From assembly GCF_001676725.1 (NCBI RefSeq), contig NZ_CP016172.1, positions 3,472,001 to 3,536,000 on the forward strand: a stretch of DNA of 64,000 nt, read 5' to 3'. The DNA is from Bordetella flabilis. Lineage in GTDB: Bacteria > Pseudomonadota > Gammaproteobacteria > Burkholderiales > Burkholderiaceae_B. The notes under the pieces are model-generated. The model saw nothing but the letters and a program-made list of their open reading frames with translations, did no database searches and had not been told where the DNA came from. Numbering within the stretch: position 1 is the stretch's first letter; each line of letters opens with the position of its first letter. Both the position numbers and the translations under genes were made by a program. Of this stretch, positions 1 to 9,771 are shown piece by piece.

Positions 1-138
1 CTCGCCGTAACCGGCCCGCCGCCTGCCTTTTTGCTCGGCTTCGACGATCCGGCGACCAATCTCCCAATAGCTGGCCGTCATCAACGCATTGACGCTGCGC
101 GCCGCTGCCTGGCACGCCAGCGTCCTTGAGCACGCGCG
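1..138 (-). pseudogene. DUF1016/YhcG-type nuclease N-terminal fragment, broken 5' end and cut by window edge
   Basis: Read on the minus strand, an open frame runs off the left edge and encodes residues such as AAARSVNALMTASYWEIGRR followed by IVEAEQ and GYGE. This is typical of the N-terminal domain of DUF1016 (YhcG-like) proteins, which carry a PDDEXK-type nuclease domain further on. The frame is closed by a TGA at 139-141, and no ATG, GTG or TTG lies between that stop and the conserved part. The usual first 25 or so residues are therefore missing. I read it as a decayed or recombined remnant. An intact gene with a non-standard start is less likely. The terminator of the chemoreceptor operon sits immediately upstream, so no promoter is obvious. 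Confidence 0.6.
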
Positions 139-147
139 TCATCGTGC

Positions 148-176
148 AAAAAAAACGCCACCTCTCTGAGGTGGCG
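148..176 (-). terminator. Rho-independent terminator of the flgKL-mcp transcript
   Basis: On the minus strand a perfect 9-bp stem (CGCCACCTC / GAGGTGGCG, loop of 3) is followed by a run of eight T. It lies about 190 bases after the stop of the last chemoreceptor gene, pointing leftward as that operon does. Confidence 0.85.
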
Positions 177-367
177 GTCGTCCCGGCATTGCGCTTTCAA
201 AAAGCGGCGCCGCGATACGGGTGCTGCGTTGCAGGTGCTGCCTTACCCGCTGCATTGTCCGGCTCCGCTACGGCTTGGAGATCCGGACGTTGCGACTGGC
301 GGCGTTGCGCACAGCGTTGCAGCATTGAAGCTGGGCGGGCAAACCCGCCGTTTTCTTGTTCTTGTAC
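177..367. other. Intergenic stretch, no gene seen
   Basis: Between the terminator and the chemoreceptor stop codon I see no credible coding sequence. A short hairpin (GGCGGG / CCCGCC, 334-349) lies about 18 bases beyond the stop on the minus strand but has no T tail there. Confidence 0.6.
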
Positions 368-2110
368 CTATTGCGTGACCATCGGTGCATAGGCGCCGGA
401 CAACTGCTGCGCCGGCACGTCGATGACCTGCCCTTCGTTGATCTTGAAGACGGCGACGGCTTCGGCCAGGCGTTGGGCCTGTTCCTGCAGCGAGCCAGCC
501 GCCGCGGCCGCCTCTTCCACCAGCGCCGCGTTCTGCTGCGTCACCTCGTCCATCTGCGAGACCGCGCGGTTGACCTGGTCGATGCCGCTGGACTGTTCTT
601 CCGATGCGGCCGAAATCTCGCCCATGATGTCCGTCACCCGCTTCACCGAGGCCACGATTTCCTGCATCGTCGCGCCGGCCCGCTCCACCTGCTGCGAACC
701 CGCGCCGACCTTGCTCACGGAATCCTCGATCAGCGCCTTGATTTCCTTGGCCGCCTGCGCGCTGCGCTGCGCCAGCGAGCGCACTTCCCCGGCCACCACC
801 GCGAAACCCTTGCCCTGTTCGCCGGCGCGCGCCGCTTCCACCGCCGCGTTCAGCGCCAGGATATTGGTCTGGAAGGCGATGCCGTCGATCACGCTGACGA
901 TTTCCGAAATCTTGCGCGAGCTGCCGGAGATCTCCTGCATCGTGTTCACGACTTCGGCCACCGCCGAACCCCCGCGCTCGGCCACATCCGAGGCGCTCGC
1001 CGCCAACTGGTTGGCCTGGCGCGCGTTCTCGGCGTTCTGCTTCACCGTCGAGGCCAGTTCTTCCATCGACGCGGCGGTTTCTTCCAGCGACGCGGCCTGC
1101 TGTTCCGTGCGGCTGGACAGGTCGGTATTGCCGGCCGAGATCTCGCGGGAACCGACGTTGATTTCATCCACGCCGCGGCGTACCGTCGACACGGTGCGCG
1201 TCAACGATTCCTGCATGCGCTTGACCGCTCCATACAGGACGCCGATCTCGTTGTGCGAACGGATATCGACGCGCTGCGTCAGGTCGCCGTTGGCGATCTT
1301 GTCGAAGTGCTGTCCAGCCTCGACCAGCGGACGCACCACCATGCGGCCGAACACGATGCGTGCCAGGATCATCAGCACGATGGCCAGGCCCACGGCGACG
1401 ACGACGGCGATCAGCGCCATATCCAGGTTCTGCTTGGCCTGGGCCGCCGTTTCGGTCTGGGACGTCTTGATGTACTTGGAGAAGTCCTCGATGGCGTCGA
1501 CGAAGGCGGCGCTGCGCGGCGTACCGTACTCCGTATTGACCATGTAGAAGGTGCTGTAGTCCTGGCTGCGCAGGGCTTCCACCATCGTATCGACGCCGTC
1601 ATCGATATAGGAGCGGTAGCGACGCACCAGGTTCATCGACAACTGGCGGCCGGTATCGTCTTCCAGCATATTCTTCTGGAAGTCGCCGAAGCTGCTGCGC
1701 ACGGCGCTCAGCAGGTCGTTGGCGGCCTTCAGGGAGTCGGCGGCATCCTTCTTCGCCGTCGCTGCGGCGTCGGCGGCCACATTGGGCGCGCTGGCTTCCT
1801 GCAGGTCGCGGGCCGACACCAGCAGGGCGACGCGGGCGCGCAGCATATTGGCGTTGATAACCTGGACCTGGGTCGCGCGATCGGTCAGCGCGCCCAGTTC
1901 GATGACGGCCCGATAGTTCTGGTTCAGGAAATAGGCCGCCATCCCGCCGACCGCGATGATCAGCAGCGCGAAGATGCTGAGGACGAGCATGAGCAGCGTC
2001 CCGACGCGCGTATCGCGTACCGAGAACTTGCGTTTTACCTTGGGCGGCCGGGCGGCCTTGCGTCGGCTGGCCTTGGCGTTGCGGCTCGTCTCGTTGATGG
2101 TGGTATCCAT
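368..2110 (-). CDS. Methyl-accepting chemotaxis protein (receptor 1)
   Basis: This 580-residue inner-membrane chemoreceptor signals to CheA through CheW. A basic cytoplasmic tail (residues 1-35) precedes TM1 (about 36-62). A four-helix-bundle type periplasmic domain follows, then TM2 (about 232-256), a HAMP domain, and the methylation/signalling coiled coil. The hairpin tip contains [20 protein letters not shown]. The protein ends without the CheR/CheB-tethering pentapeptide that the neighbouring receptor has. Its signalling half is almost identical, also at DNA level, to receptors 2 and 3 of this window. It is last in the leftward flgKL-mcp-lipoprotein-mcp run. The ligand cannot be told from sequence. 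Confidence 0.95.
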   Translation of the reverse strand: MDTTINETSRNAKASRRKAARPPKVKRKFSVRDTRVGTLLMLVLSIFALLIIAVGGMAAYFLNQNYRAVIELGALTDRATQVQVINANMLRARVALLVSARDLQEASAPNVAADAAATAKKDAADSLKAANDLLSAVRSSFGDFQKNMLEDDTGRQLSMNLVRRYRSYIDDGVDTMVEALRSQDYSTFYMVNTEYGTPRSAAFVDAIEDFSKYIKTSQTETAAQAKQNLDMALIAVVVAVGLAIVLMILARIVFGRMVVRPLVEAGQHFDKIANGDLTQRVDIRSHNEIGVLYGAVKRMQESLTRTVSTVRRGVDEINVGSREISAGNTDLSSRTEQQAASLEETAASMEELASTVKQNAENARQANQLAASASDVAERGGSAVAEVVNTMQEISGSSRKISEIVSVIDGIAFQTNILALNAAVEAARAGEQGKGFAVVAGEVRSLAQRSAQAAKEIKALIEDSVSKVGAGSQQVERAGATMQEIVASVKRVTDIMGEISAASEEQSSGIDQVNRAVSQMDEVTQQNAALVEEAAAAAGSLQEQAQRLAEAVAVFKINEGQVIDVPAQQLSGAYAPMVTQ

Positions 2111-2197
2111 GGGGCCTCCAGACTATCCTGTAATTCGTATCGAAAATGACCGGGCCGGTCCCTTCCGGGGCGGCATGCACGGCCTGCGTGTGCCGCG

Positions 2198-2656
2198 CTA
2201 AGGCAACGGCAGCGGAATCGCCGTTGCCCCAGCCGGCACGGCTTGCGGCGCTTCGCCGGGCGCCGGGGTTTCCTGCGGAATGGAGGCGGCGCCCAGCAGT
2301 TTCTGCCGGGTGGCGCCCGACAGCGGCACATTGGTGGTATCGAGGACCCGTGCCAGACGGCCGTCCGGGCCGAATTGCAGGATCGCCTCTTTGCGGTAGT
2401 AGATCGCGTCCGTCACCACGGACACCTTGAAGTGCCACAAGGCAACGGTCGACCCATCGGACTGCGGCAACACCTGCTGCGGCACGGCCTGCAAGGCCTG
2501 CACCGCGTCGGCCATCGTGCTGCGGCCGGGTTGCAGGCTGGCCAACTGGTCGCTGCTGAAATTCTGTCCCGCGCAGCCCGTCAGGAGGAGCGCGCCGGCC
2601 AGGCTGGCCAGCAGGCCAGGGCTGCATCGTTGCGAAAGTCGCGATAGGAAAGCCAT
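2198..2656 (-). CDS. Small outer-membrane-type lipoprotein, function unknown
   Basis: This 152-residue protein has a lipoprotein signal peptide: basic start, hydrophobic stretch, and lipobox LTGC with Cys28. The mature part has a small folded region (about 30-115) and a Pro/Ala-rich tail. I do not recognise a catalytic motif. The segment TMADAVQALQ and the following beta-rich stretch resemble small SmpA/OmlA-like lipoprotein modules, but this is weak. It starts 7 bases after the stop of receptor 2 and is followed by receptor 1, so it is probably co-transcribed with chemotaxis genes. Whether it acts in sensing or the envelope is unknown. Confidence 0.8.
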   Translation of the reverse strand: MAFLSRLSQRCSPGLLASLAGALLLTGCAGQNFSSDQLASLQPGRSTMADAVQALQAVPQQVLPQSDGSTVALWHFKVSVVTDAIYYRKEAILQFGPDGRLARVLDTTNVPLSGATRQKLLGAASIPQETPAPGEAPQAVPAGATAIPLPLP

Positions 2657-2663
2657 GGCGGTC

Positions 2664-4565
2664 CTAGAAGGATTCCCAGTCGTCGTCGTTCAGGACCGCG
2701 GCCCCGCCGGCGACGGCGCGGGGCCGGACCGGCGCGGGGGAGGCGGCGGCAGGCGCGCGCGCGGGACGGACCGCACGGACGGGCGCCGCGTCATTGGCCG
2801 CGGGCGCGCGTCCGGTTTCGGCGGGGGTGGCCGATGGCGCGGCGGGCGTCGGCGTGGCGGGCCGGGCCGCGGCACGCGCCGCGGCCGGAGCCGACGCGCT
2901 GGCGTGATCCAGGCGCCGTGCCGGCTTGGCGGGCGCCGCGCTCTCCGCGGGACGCGCCGCCACACGTGGCACGCTGGTCGAAGCGAGTTCGCGGGCCGGC
3001 ACGTCGATCACCCTGCCCTCGTTCAGCTTGAAGACGGCGACGGCCTCGGCCAGGCGCTGCGCCTGTTCCTGCAGGGAGCCGGCCGCCGCGGCTGCCTCTT
3101 CCACTAGCGCCGCGTTCTGCTGCGTCACCTCGTCCATCTGCGAGACCGCGCGGTTGACCTGGTCGATGCCGCTGGACTGTTCTTCCGACGCGGCCGAAAT
3201 CTCGCCCATGATGTCGGTCACCCGCTTCACCGAGGCCACGATTTCCTGCATCGTCGCGCCGGCCCGCTCCACCTGCTGCGAACCCGCGCCGACCTTGCTG
3301 ACCGAATCCTCGATCAGCGCCTTGATTTCCTTGGCCGCCTGCGCGCTGCGCTGCGCCAGCGAGCGCACTTCCCCGGCCACCACCGCGAAGCCCTTGCCCT
3401 GTTCGCCGGCGCGCGCCGCTTCCACCGCCGCGTTCAGCGCCAGGATATTGGTCTGGAAGGCGATGCCGTCGATCACGCTGACGATTTCCGAAATCTTGCG
3501 CGAGCTGCCGGAGATCTCCTGCATCGTGTTCACGACTTCGGCCACCGCCGAACCCCCGCGCTCGGCCACATCCGAGGCGCTCGCCGCCAACTGGTTGGCC
3601 TGGCGCGCGTTCTCGGCGTTCTGCTTCACCGTCGAGGCCAGTTCTTCCATCGACGCGGCGGTTTCCTGCAGCGACGAGGCCTGCTGTTCCGTGCGGCTGG
3701 ACAGGTCGGTGTTGCCGGCCGAGATCTCGCGGGAACCGACGTTGATTTCATCCACGCCGCGGCGTACCGTCGACACGGTGCGGCTCAGGGATTCCTGCAT
3801 GCGCTTGACCGCCGCGTACAGGATGCCGATTTCGTTGGTCGACCGCACGTCCACATGCTGGGTCAGGTCGCCGGCCGCGATGCGATCGAAATGCACCCCT
3901 GCCTCGCGCAGCGGCCGCAGGACCATGCGGCTCAAGACCAGCCAGCAGGCGATGCTGAGCACGACGGCCAGGATCACCATCACCACGGTGACCATGCGCG
4001 CAAGCTCAAAGTCCTTGTGGCCCGCGTCCACCATATTGTCGGTGGCCTTGTCCAGGTACGCCAGCATGGCCTGCATGGACTTGTCCAGCTCCAGGTTGGC
4101 GGCCGACGAGGGCCGCGCCGAGCGGTTGAAGTCCTCGATCGACCGGGCGCGCAACGCGTTCAGCTGCGTGTCGATCAGGTCGGCATAGGTCTTGTAGTTC
4201 CGCTGGATGGTCTGCGCCATCTCGACCGTATCGGGCAGCTTGGGCGCGCGAGCGAACAGGTCCATGCGCTTGTCGGCATCGGCCTTGAATCCGGCGGCGC
4301 GCGTCACGTTGCTCATCGCCTCGTCGATGCGGTTGCTCTGCAACATCTCGCTGGAATTGTTCAACACCTGGCGTGCGCGCAGCACCTGGCCATAAGCGGC
4401 GTACAGGTTGGTGACCTGGTCGCTGTAGACGTTGTTGACCGCGTCGAGCTTGTTGTTGCTGGACTGCAGCCCCACCCAGGACACGGCATTGGACACCAGC
4501 ATGGCCGCCAGATACAGCAGCAGCAGCAGGATGACGGAAGTACGGACCTTCATATTGGCAAACAT
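2664..4565 (-). CDS. Methyl-accepting chemotaxis protein with CheR-tethering tail (receptor 2)
   Basis: This 633-residue chemoreceptor has TM1 at about 9-31, a periplasmic sensor, TM2 near 190-212, HAMP, and a signalling domain nearly identical to receptors 1 and 3. It differs by a C-terminal Ala/Pro-rich linker of about 100 residues ending in DDDWESF. A terminal W-x-[TS]-F motif matches the pentapeptide (NWETF in E. coli Tsr/Tar) that binds CheR and CheB, so this receptor can probably recruit the adaptation enzymes for receptors lacking the tail. It starts 58 bases after flgL and belongs to the same late transcript. Confidence 0.95.
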   Translation of the reverse strand: MFANMKVRTSVILLLLLYLAAMLVSNAVSWVGLQSSNNKLDAVNNVYSDQVTNLYAAYGQVLRARQVLNNSSEMLQSNRIDEAMSNVTRAAGFKADADKRMDLFARAPKLPDTVEMAQTIQRNYKTYADLIDTQLNALRARSIEDFNRSARPSSAANLELDKSMQAMLAYLDKATDNMVDAGHKDFELARMVTVVMVILAVVLSIACWLVLSRMVLRPLREAGVHFDRIAAGDLTQHVDVRSTNEIGILYAAVKRMQESLSRTVSTVRRGVDEINVGSREISAGNTDLSSRTEQQASSLQETAASMEELASTVKQNAENARQANQLAASASDVAERGGSAVAEVVNTMQEISGSSRKISEIVSVIDGIAFQTNILALNAAVEAARAGEQGKGFAVVAGEVRSLAQRSAQAAKEIKALIEDSVSKVGAGSQQVERAGATMQEIVASVKRVTDIMGEISAASEEQSSGIDQVNRAVSQMDEVTQQNAALVEEAAAAAGSLQEQAQRLAEAVAVFKLNEGRVIDVPARELASTSVPRVAARPAESAAPAKPARRLDHASASAPAAARAAARPATPTPAAPSATPAETGRAPAANDAAPVRAVRPARAPAAASPAPVRPRAVAGGAAVLNDDDWESF

Positions 4566-4623
4566 CGATCTTGATCCAGCGAGCCGGCATCCCCGCGAAA
4601 GGACATGCCGAATGGGTTGACTA

Positions 4624-5853
4624 CTATTTCATGCTGAACAGACTGGTGCCCTTGATCGCCGAGAAGGCCGCCATGGAGGCCTGCAGCGCGAGTTGCTGCA
4701 TGCTCATGGCGGACACCACGGAGTAATAATCGATCTGCGTCAGGTTGCTCAGCGTGTTCTTGTCGGTCAGGAAGCGTTGGTCGCCCGTGGCGTCCAGCGC
4801 GTCCAGTTCATTCTGGCGCGCGCCGACCGAGGCCTGCACCGTCGAGACGTTGTCCAGGTTGATGGAAAGTTTTTTGCCCGCGGTCGCCAGCAGGTTGGTC
4901 AGGTTCGCGGCGGCGTTGGGATCGTCCTGCACCGGCTGCTGCAAGGCGCTGATCAGCGAATCCAGCGTGCCGAACATATCGAGATCCGCGCTCTGCGCGG
5001 TTTCCACCTGGAACGTGTCGCCGTTGGCGGGCGTGCCCGTGAACGTGACCGACACGCCGCCCATGTCGATCGGCGTGCCGTCCTGATAAGGCACGGGCGT
5101 CGGCGCGGGGCCAGGGGTCGTGAGGTTCGTAACGGTGTAGGTGATCGCGCCGGCGCCGTCGACGGCAAACTGGATCTGGAAATCATCCCCCACATTGGCG
5201 CCGCCTGGCGTCACGGTGGGCGTCCCGAAGCGCGCGGTGCCGGCCGGCGTGCCGGTGGCCGACGCGACATAGGCGCTGGTGCCCGGCGTCGCGCGGTTGA
5301 AGATATCCGAACCGATATCCGAGCCAGGCATCTGGCGCGTCTGCTCGACCTGGATCAGGCGCTGGCCGGTGCTGCCGTTGTAGGTGATCTGCCCCGATAC
5401 CGGGTCCTTGACGTAGGCCGCCGCGTCGCCGGTGGTGCCGGAGAACAGGTATTGCCCATTGCCGTCGGTGCTGTTGGCCAGTCCGAGCAAAGCGTCGCGG
5501 GAGTTCGACAGCACGGTGGCCAGCGTATTGCGGTCCGTATCGGCCATCGTCCCGTTGCCGGCCTGGACGACGCGGGTCAGCACGTCGGTCAGGCTGGAAA
5601 CCACCGATGAAAGGGCGTTCGATTCCAGCCCCAGCGAGCGGTTGGCCGCCTCGCGGTTGCTGGCATAGGTGTTCGTCATCGACAGGTTGGTGCTGGACGT
5701 GATGGCTTGTCCGGCCGCCAGCGGATCGTCCGAGGGCGTGACGACGCGCCGGCCGGAACTGAGCTGCTGCTGCAGCGACAGGACGTCCGACTCATTCCTC
5801 AAAATGCCGTTCAGGCCACTCTGGTAGATCGTCGAGGTGCTCAGGCGAATCAT
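4624..5853 (-). CDS. flgL: Flagellar hook-filament junction protein FlgL
   Basis: This 409-residue FlgL (HAP3) is one of the two junction proteins between hook and filament, exported by the flagellar type III system. The flagellin-like N-terminus (MIRLSTSTIYQSGLNGI, then SSGRRVVTPSDDP) and the C-terminal coiled-coil segment (SVVSAMSMQQLALQASMAAF) are conserved. The middle part is a variable beta-rich insertion. It follows flgK by 56 bases and is probably driven by the sigma-28 promoter before flgK. Confidence 0.96.
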   Translation of the reverse strand: MIRLSTSTIYQSGLNGILRNESDVLSLQQQLSSGRRVVTPSDDPLAAGQAITSSTNLSMTNTYASNREAANRSLGLESNALSSVVSSLTDVLTRVVQAGNGTMADTDRNTLATVLSNSRDALLGLANSTDGNGQYLFSGTTGDAAAYVKDPVSGQITYNGSTGQRLIQVEQTRQMPGSDIGSDIFNRATPGTSAYVASATGTPAGTARFGTPTVTPGGANVGDDFQIQFAVDGAGAITYTVTNLTTPGPAPTPVPYQDGTPIDMGGVSVTFTGTPANGDTFQVETAQSADLDMFGTLDSLISALQQPVQDDPNAAANLTNLLATAGKKLSINLDNVSTVQASVGARQNELDALDATGDQRFLTDKNTLSNLTQIDYYSVVSAMSMQQLALQASMAAFSAIKGTSLFSMK

Positions 5854-5909
5854 GCTGTGTTGCTCCGGAATGTCTCGTGTCGTGCGATGGCGAACGCAGG
5901 GGCCGCCGT

Positions 5910-7559
5910 TTACTTCAGGCCCAGCAAGGTGTCGAACACGGTGCCGGCCACCTCGATGATCTTGGACGCGGCCTGGTACTGCTCCATGTACTGCGAAAGA
6001 TTGACGTACTCTTCGTTCAGGTTCACACCCGCCACGGACGCATTGGCCGCCTGGCGCTGGCTGACCACCGTGCTCTGGGCCTTGTCATTGGCCTTGGCGC
6101 TGGCGGTCTGCTGGCCCACCGTGTTGACGATCTGGGCGTACAGGTCGGTCACGCTGAGCGTGCCGCCCGACAGGTTGCGGGAGGTCTGCAACTGCGCCAG
6201 GGCCAGGGCATTCTTGCCGTTGGCGGTGCCGGGATCGGTCGTGCTGGATGCGGCGATCTTCGAAGGATCGGAGATCGCCATGGCCAGGTCGCGCGCCGCA
6301 TTGCGCGTCGGCTGCAAGGTCCAGGTATCGCCTTCGGCCGGGGTACCGCTGAAGTTCAGCGTCAAGCCATCGAAGGCCAGGGTGGGCGGCGTACCGGTGG
6401 AGGTATAGGTGGTGTTGTCCGACAGGCGTGTCGCCACGTACTGGCCGCCGGTAAACGTGATGGAGTAATCGCTGGCGGTGAGCTGGCTGACGTTCGTGTA
6501 CGCGGCCGTTATGGTGCCGGTGCCGGTGTTGGCTGCGCCGGTCAGGGCCGTGGGCGTCGAAAGCGAAAAGAAATCCGTTCCCGGATTGCCCTGCAGGTCT
6601 ACGCCCTGGGTGTGCTGTGCATTGAACGTGACGGCCAGCCCGACGGCCATCTGCCCCAGCTGGTTCTGCAGTACGTCCAGCGACTGGCTACGGAACTGCA
6701 GCAGTCCCCCCAGCGTGCCGGTGGTGATCTGCGAATCCGGCAGGGGTACCGGGGTGGTGGCACCGCCCGGTCCGGACGGCAGGTTGTACGCCACCACCGT
6801 GCGGGACGGATCGGCGGCTGATGGAACGGCCTGCAGGCTGTACACCGTGGTGCCCGACAGCAGCGCCTGGCCGGACGCCAGCGACACGCTGACCATATCG
6901 CCCTGCTGGGTGTAGCGGATGCCGACCGTCTGCGAAAGCTGCGACAGCACCTGGTCGCGCTGGTCCAGCAGGTCGTTCGGCGCATTGCCATTGCCCTGGG
7001 CGCGCGCGACCACGATCTCCTGGTTCAGCATGTTGATCTGGTTCAGGTAGCCGTTCACCTGGCCCACGGCCGAGCTGATCTGGCTGTTCAGCCCGTCACG
7101 CTGGGTCTGCAGGTCCTGGTAGGCGGAGGTGATCTGCGACACCAGCGCCTGGCCCTTGCCGATCAGGTCCTGGCGGGTCGCGGCATCGGCCGGCGAACTG
7201 GCCACCGCGTTCAGGCTGGAAAAGAAGCTGGCCAGCGCCGGCGAGATCCCGACCGTCTCGCTGCCCAGCATGTTGTCGATCTGCGAGACCTGGTCCAGGT
7301 AGGTCGAATAGGACGCGCTGCTGCTCTGGGCGGTGACCAGCTGCTTGTACAGGAAGCTGTCGTACTGGCGCTGGACCGTGTCGACCTGGATGCCGCGGCC
7401 ATAGAATCCGGCGGCCGTCGCGGTGGCCCCGGCCGTGGACGTCAGCACGCGCTGGCGGGTGTAACCGTCGGTCGCGGAGTTGTCGATGTTGTGGCCGGTG
7501 GTGGTCAACCCCGCTTGCGCCGCGTTCAGGCCGCTCAGGCCCAGGCCGTACAAACTCAT
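5910..7559 (-). CDS. flgK: Flagellar hook-associated protein FlgK
   Basis: This 549-residue FlgK (HAP1) is the first hook-filament junction protein. The N-terminus has the rod/hook signature (LSGLNAAQAGLTTTGHNIDN) and the C-terminus the matching helix (SVAGVNLNEEYVNLSQYMEQ). A beta-rich central region lies between. It is separated from flgJ by an 87-base gap that holds a near-consensus sigma-28 promoter, so flgK and flgL form a late-class unit together with the two receptors downstream. Confidence 0.96.
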   Translation of the reverse strand: MSLYGLGLSGLNAAQAGLTTTGHNIDNSATDGYTRQRVLTSTAGATATAAGFYGRGIQVDTVQRQYDSFLYKQLVTAQSSSASYSTYLDQVSQIDNMLGSETVGISPALASFFSSLNAVASSPADAATRQDLIGKGQALVSQITSAYQDLQTQRDGLNSQISSAVGQVNGYLNQINMLNQEIVVARAQGNGNAPNDLLDQRDQVLSQLSQTVGIRYTQQGDMVSVSLASGQALLSGTTVYSLQAVPSAADPSRTVVAYNLPSGPGGATTPVPLPDSQITTGTLGGLLQFRSQSLDVLQNQLGQMAVGLAVTFNAQHTQGVDLQGNPGTDFFSLSTPTALTGAANTGTGTITAAYTNVSQLTASDYSITFTGGQYVATRLSDNTTYTSTGTPPTLAFDGLTLNFSGTPAEGDTWTLQPTRNAARDLAMAISDPSKIAASSTTDPGTANGKNALALAQLQTSRNLSGGTLSVTDLYAQIVNTVGQQTASAKANDKAQSTVVSQRQAANASVAGVNLNEEYVNLSQYMEQYQAASKIIEVAGTVFDTLLGLK

Positions 7560-7608
7560 GATCGGGATGCCTCTTGGTTAACCGTTATCGAAACGTCTGG
7601 ATAGTGGC

Positions 7609-7635
7609 TTAACGGCAACTTCCCAGCGAAATTTA
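7609..7635 (-). promoter_or_regulatory. Sigma-28 (FliA) promoter for flgK-flgL-mcp
   Basis: Minus-strand sequence TAAATTTC, 11 bases, GCCGTTAA closely matches the FliA consensus (TAAAGTTT-N11-GCCGATAA). It lies about 50 bases before the flgK start, in the only sizeable gap of the leftward flg operon. Confidence 0.8.
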
Positions 7636-7646
7636 GCGTTGCCCGG

Positions 7647-8633
7647 TCAGGGCTCGGCGCTGCCTTCGAATGCCGAACTGCGCAACTGCCCCATGATGCC
7701 GATCAGCTTGTCGGCGTAACGGGGATCGGTGGCATAGCCGGCGGCCTGGATGCGGCGGGCGGCCTCGAATTCGTCGCGCGCCAGGGCCACCGCCTCGTAG
7801 CGCGGGCTGTCGCCCAGCAGCCGCGCATAGTCGGCAAACGACTCCTCGTAGGAGTTGTAGGCCCGGAATGGCTGCATTACCTTGCGCGGCACGCCGTTCT
7901 CGTATTCGGTCGTCATGACGTTGACGACCTTGCCCTTCCAGCTGTCGCCCGCCTTGATGCCGAAAAGGTTGTAACTGGTGCGGCCGTCCGGATAGCGGAT
8001 CTCGCGCTGGCCCCAGCCGGACTCCAGGGCCGCCTGCCCCAGGATCAGGCGGGCCGGCACGCCGCTCTGGCGCTCGGCCGACTTGGCGGCCGAGGCCATC
8101 TGGGAGACGAAATCCACCACATGGTCCGGCGCGCCTTCGGCGGCCGCCAGGGCGCGGTCCGAGGCGCGGTTGCGGTTGAGCACCCGCAGCAAGGCGGTGA
8201 TTTCCGTGGGCGGCGGGCCGCCGCGCAAGGTGTGCCCCGCCAGGTCGAGCGCCTGTTGCCCCGGGCCCGCCGTCGACCCGTCCGCCCCGCCGTCGCCGTC
8301 CGCGCCGCCCGGCTGGTTGGCCTGCATCTGCTTGAGCAGCGCCTGGGCCAGCCCTATCCCGGGGTTGGCCAGTTGCAGGGCCAGCTGCTCATCGCCCATG
8401 GACTGCACCATGCGCGACTCGTTGGAATCCAGCAGGCCGCTCTTGAGCGTGGCCTGGCGCATCTGCTTTAGCATCATCTGGATGTACACGGCCTCGAACT
8501 GGCGCGCGACCTCCGCCTGCTTCTGCGCCGACGCGGGCTGGTTCGTCACGTCGTGGTGCAGCGTGGACAGCGCGCCGAAGTCGAAGATCGACGCCTGCCC
8601 GGTGCCCGACGCGAGGGAGGATCCCAGAGCCAT
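7647..8633 (-). CDS. flgJ: Flagellar rod-cap and peptidoglycan hydrolase FlgJ
   Basis: This 328-residue FlgJ has two domains. The N-terminal half (to about 130) is the rod-capping domain with the signature FEAVYIQMMLKQMRQA. The C-terminal half (about 165-325) is a glucosaminidase-family hydrolase with the conserved stretch AALESGWGQ and the segment SYNLFGIKAG. It opens the peptidoglycan for rod passage. The start codon directly abuts the flgI stop. Confidence 0.96.
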   Translation of the reverse strand: MALGSSLASGTGQASIFDFGALSTLHHDVTNQPASAQKQAEVARQFEAVYIQMMLKQMRQATLKSGLLDSNESRMVQSMGDEQLALQLANPGIGLAQALLKQMQANQPGGADGDGGADGSTAGPGQQALDLAGHTLRGGPPPTEITALLRVLNRNRASDRALAAAEGAPDHVVDFVSQMASAAKSAERQSGVPARLILGQAALESGWGQREIRYPDGRTSYNLFGIKAGDSWKGKVVNVMTTEYENGVPRKVMQPFRAYNSYEESFADYARLLGDSPRYEAVALARDEFEAARRIQAAGYATDPRYADKLIGIMGQLRSSAFEGSAEP

Positions 8634-9770
8634 TTAGATGATCTCGAGTTCCGCGCGCAGCGCGCCGGCGGTCTGCATGGCCTGCAGGATCGCCAGCAGG
8701 TCCTGCGGGGTGGCGCCCAGCGCGTTCAACGCGCGCACCACGTCGGCCAGGTTCGCGCTGGTGCGCAGATGCTGCAGGGAACCGTTCTGCTGGCGCACAT
8801 CGATCTGCGTATTCGGCACCACCACGGTCTGGCCGCCGCCGAACGGCGTATTCGGCTGCGACACGGCGTTGGTCTGGTTGATGACGACGGACAGGCTGCC
8901 GTGGGCCACCGCGGACTCTTCCAGCATGACGGTGCGGTTCATGACCACCGACCCGGTGCGGGCATTGATGATGACCTTGGCGGACGCCGGAGCGCGCGTG
9001 ACCTGGAGATTCTCCATCTGGGACAGGAAGGCGGCCTGCGCCGCCGGCTCGACCGGCGCCTGCACGCGGATCACGCGGCCGTCCACGACCTGCGCGACAC
9101 CGCCGCCGAAATGCCGGTTCAAGGCCGCCGCAACATTCTGCGCCGTACCGAAATCCAGCTCGTTCAGCTCCAGGAACACGTTGCCGTTGCGCGCGAAGGT
9201 GGTCGGCACGGCCCGCTCGACGACCGCGCCGTTGCTGATGCGCCCGCCATTCAGCTGGTTGATCGCCACGCTCGAACCGCCGGCCGAAGCCCCTGCCCCG
9301 CCCACCAGCAAGTTGCCCTGGGCCAGGGCATAGACCTGGCCGTCGGCCCCCTTCATCGGGGTCAACAGCAAGGTGCCGCCGCGCAGGCTCTTGGCGTTGC
9401 CCATGGAGGACACCACCACATCCAGGGTCTGGCCGGGACGCGTGAACGGCGGCAGGGTCATCGTGACCATGACGGCGGCCACGTTCTTCAACTGCATATT
9501 GCTGTTGGACGGGATGGTCACGCCCAGCTGCGACAGCATGTTGGTCACGCTCTGCTGCGTGAAGGGCGTCTGCCGCACCTGGTCGCCCGTGCCGTCCAGG
9601 CCCACGACCAGTCCATAGCCGATCAACTGGTTGCCGCGCACGCCCTGGATGGAGGCCAGGTCCTTGAGCCGCTCGGCGTGGGCGGCGGCCGCGCCGGCCA
9701 GCAAGGCGGCCGCCAGCAGCGCCTTGCCCAGCAGGCGGAACGTCGCGGGATAGGCGGTGGAATGCTTCAT
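8634..9770 (-). CDS. flgI: Flagellar P-ring protein FlgI
   Basis: This 378-residue periplasmic P-ring subunit has a signal peptide (MKHSTAYP to [12 protein letters not shown]) and the conserved FlgI start of the mature protein ([20 protein letters not shown]). I chose the internal ATG, one base beyond the flgH stop. The frame remains open six codons further upstream, but those codons would precede the signal peptide. The C-terminus ([17 protein letters not shown]) is typical. Confidence 0.95.
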   Translation of the reverse strand: MKHSTAYPATFRLLGKALLAAALLAGAAAAHAERLKDLASIQGVRGNQLIGYGLVVGLDGTGDQVRQTPFTQQSVTNMLSQLGVTIPSNSNMQLKNVAAVMVTMTLPPFTRPGQTLDVVVSSMGNAKSLRGGTLLLTPMKGADGQVYALAQGNLLVGGAGASAGGSSVAINQLNGGRISNGAVVERAVPTTFARNGNVFLELNELDFGTAQNVAAALNRHFGGGVAQVVDGRVIRVQAPVEPAAQAAFLSQMENLQVTRAPASAKVIINARTGSVVMNRTVMLEESAVAHGSLSVVINQTNAVSQPNTPFGGGQTVVVPNTQIDVRQQNGSLQHLRTSANLADVVRALNALGATPQDLLAILQAMQTAGALRAELEII

Positions 9771-9771
9771 G

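Noticed and set aside
126..392. 88-residue plus-strand frame at the left edge
   Set aside because: It runs through a terminator hairpin and the end of the chemoreceptor gene; composition does not suggest a protein.
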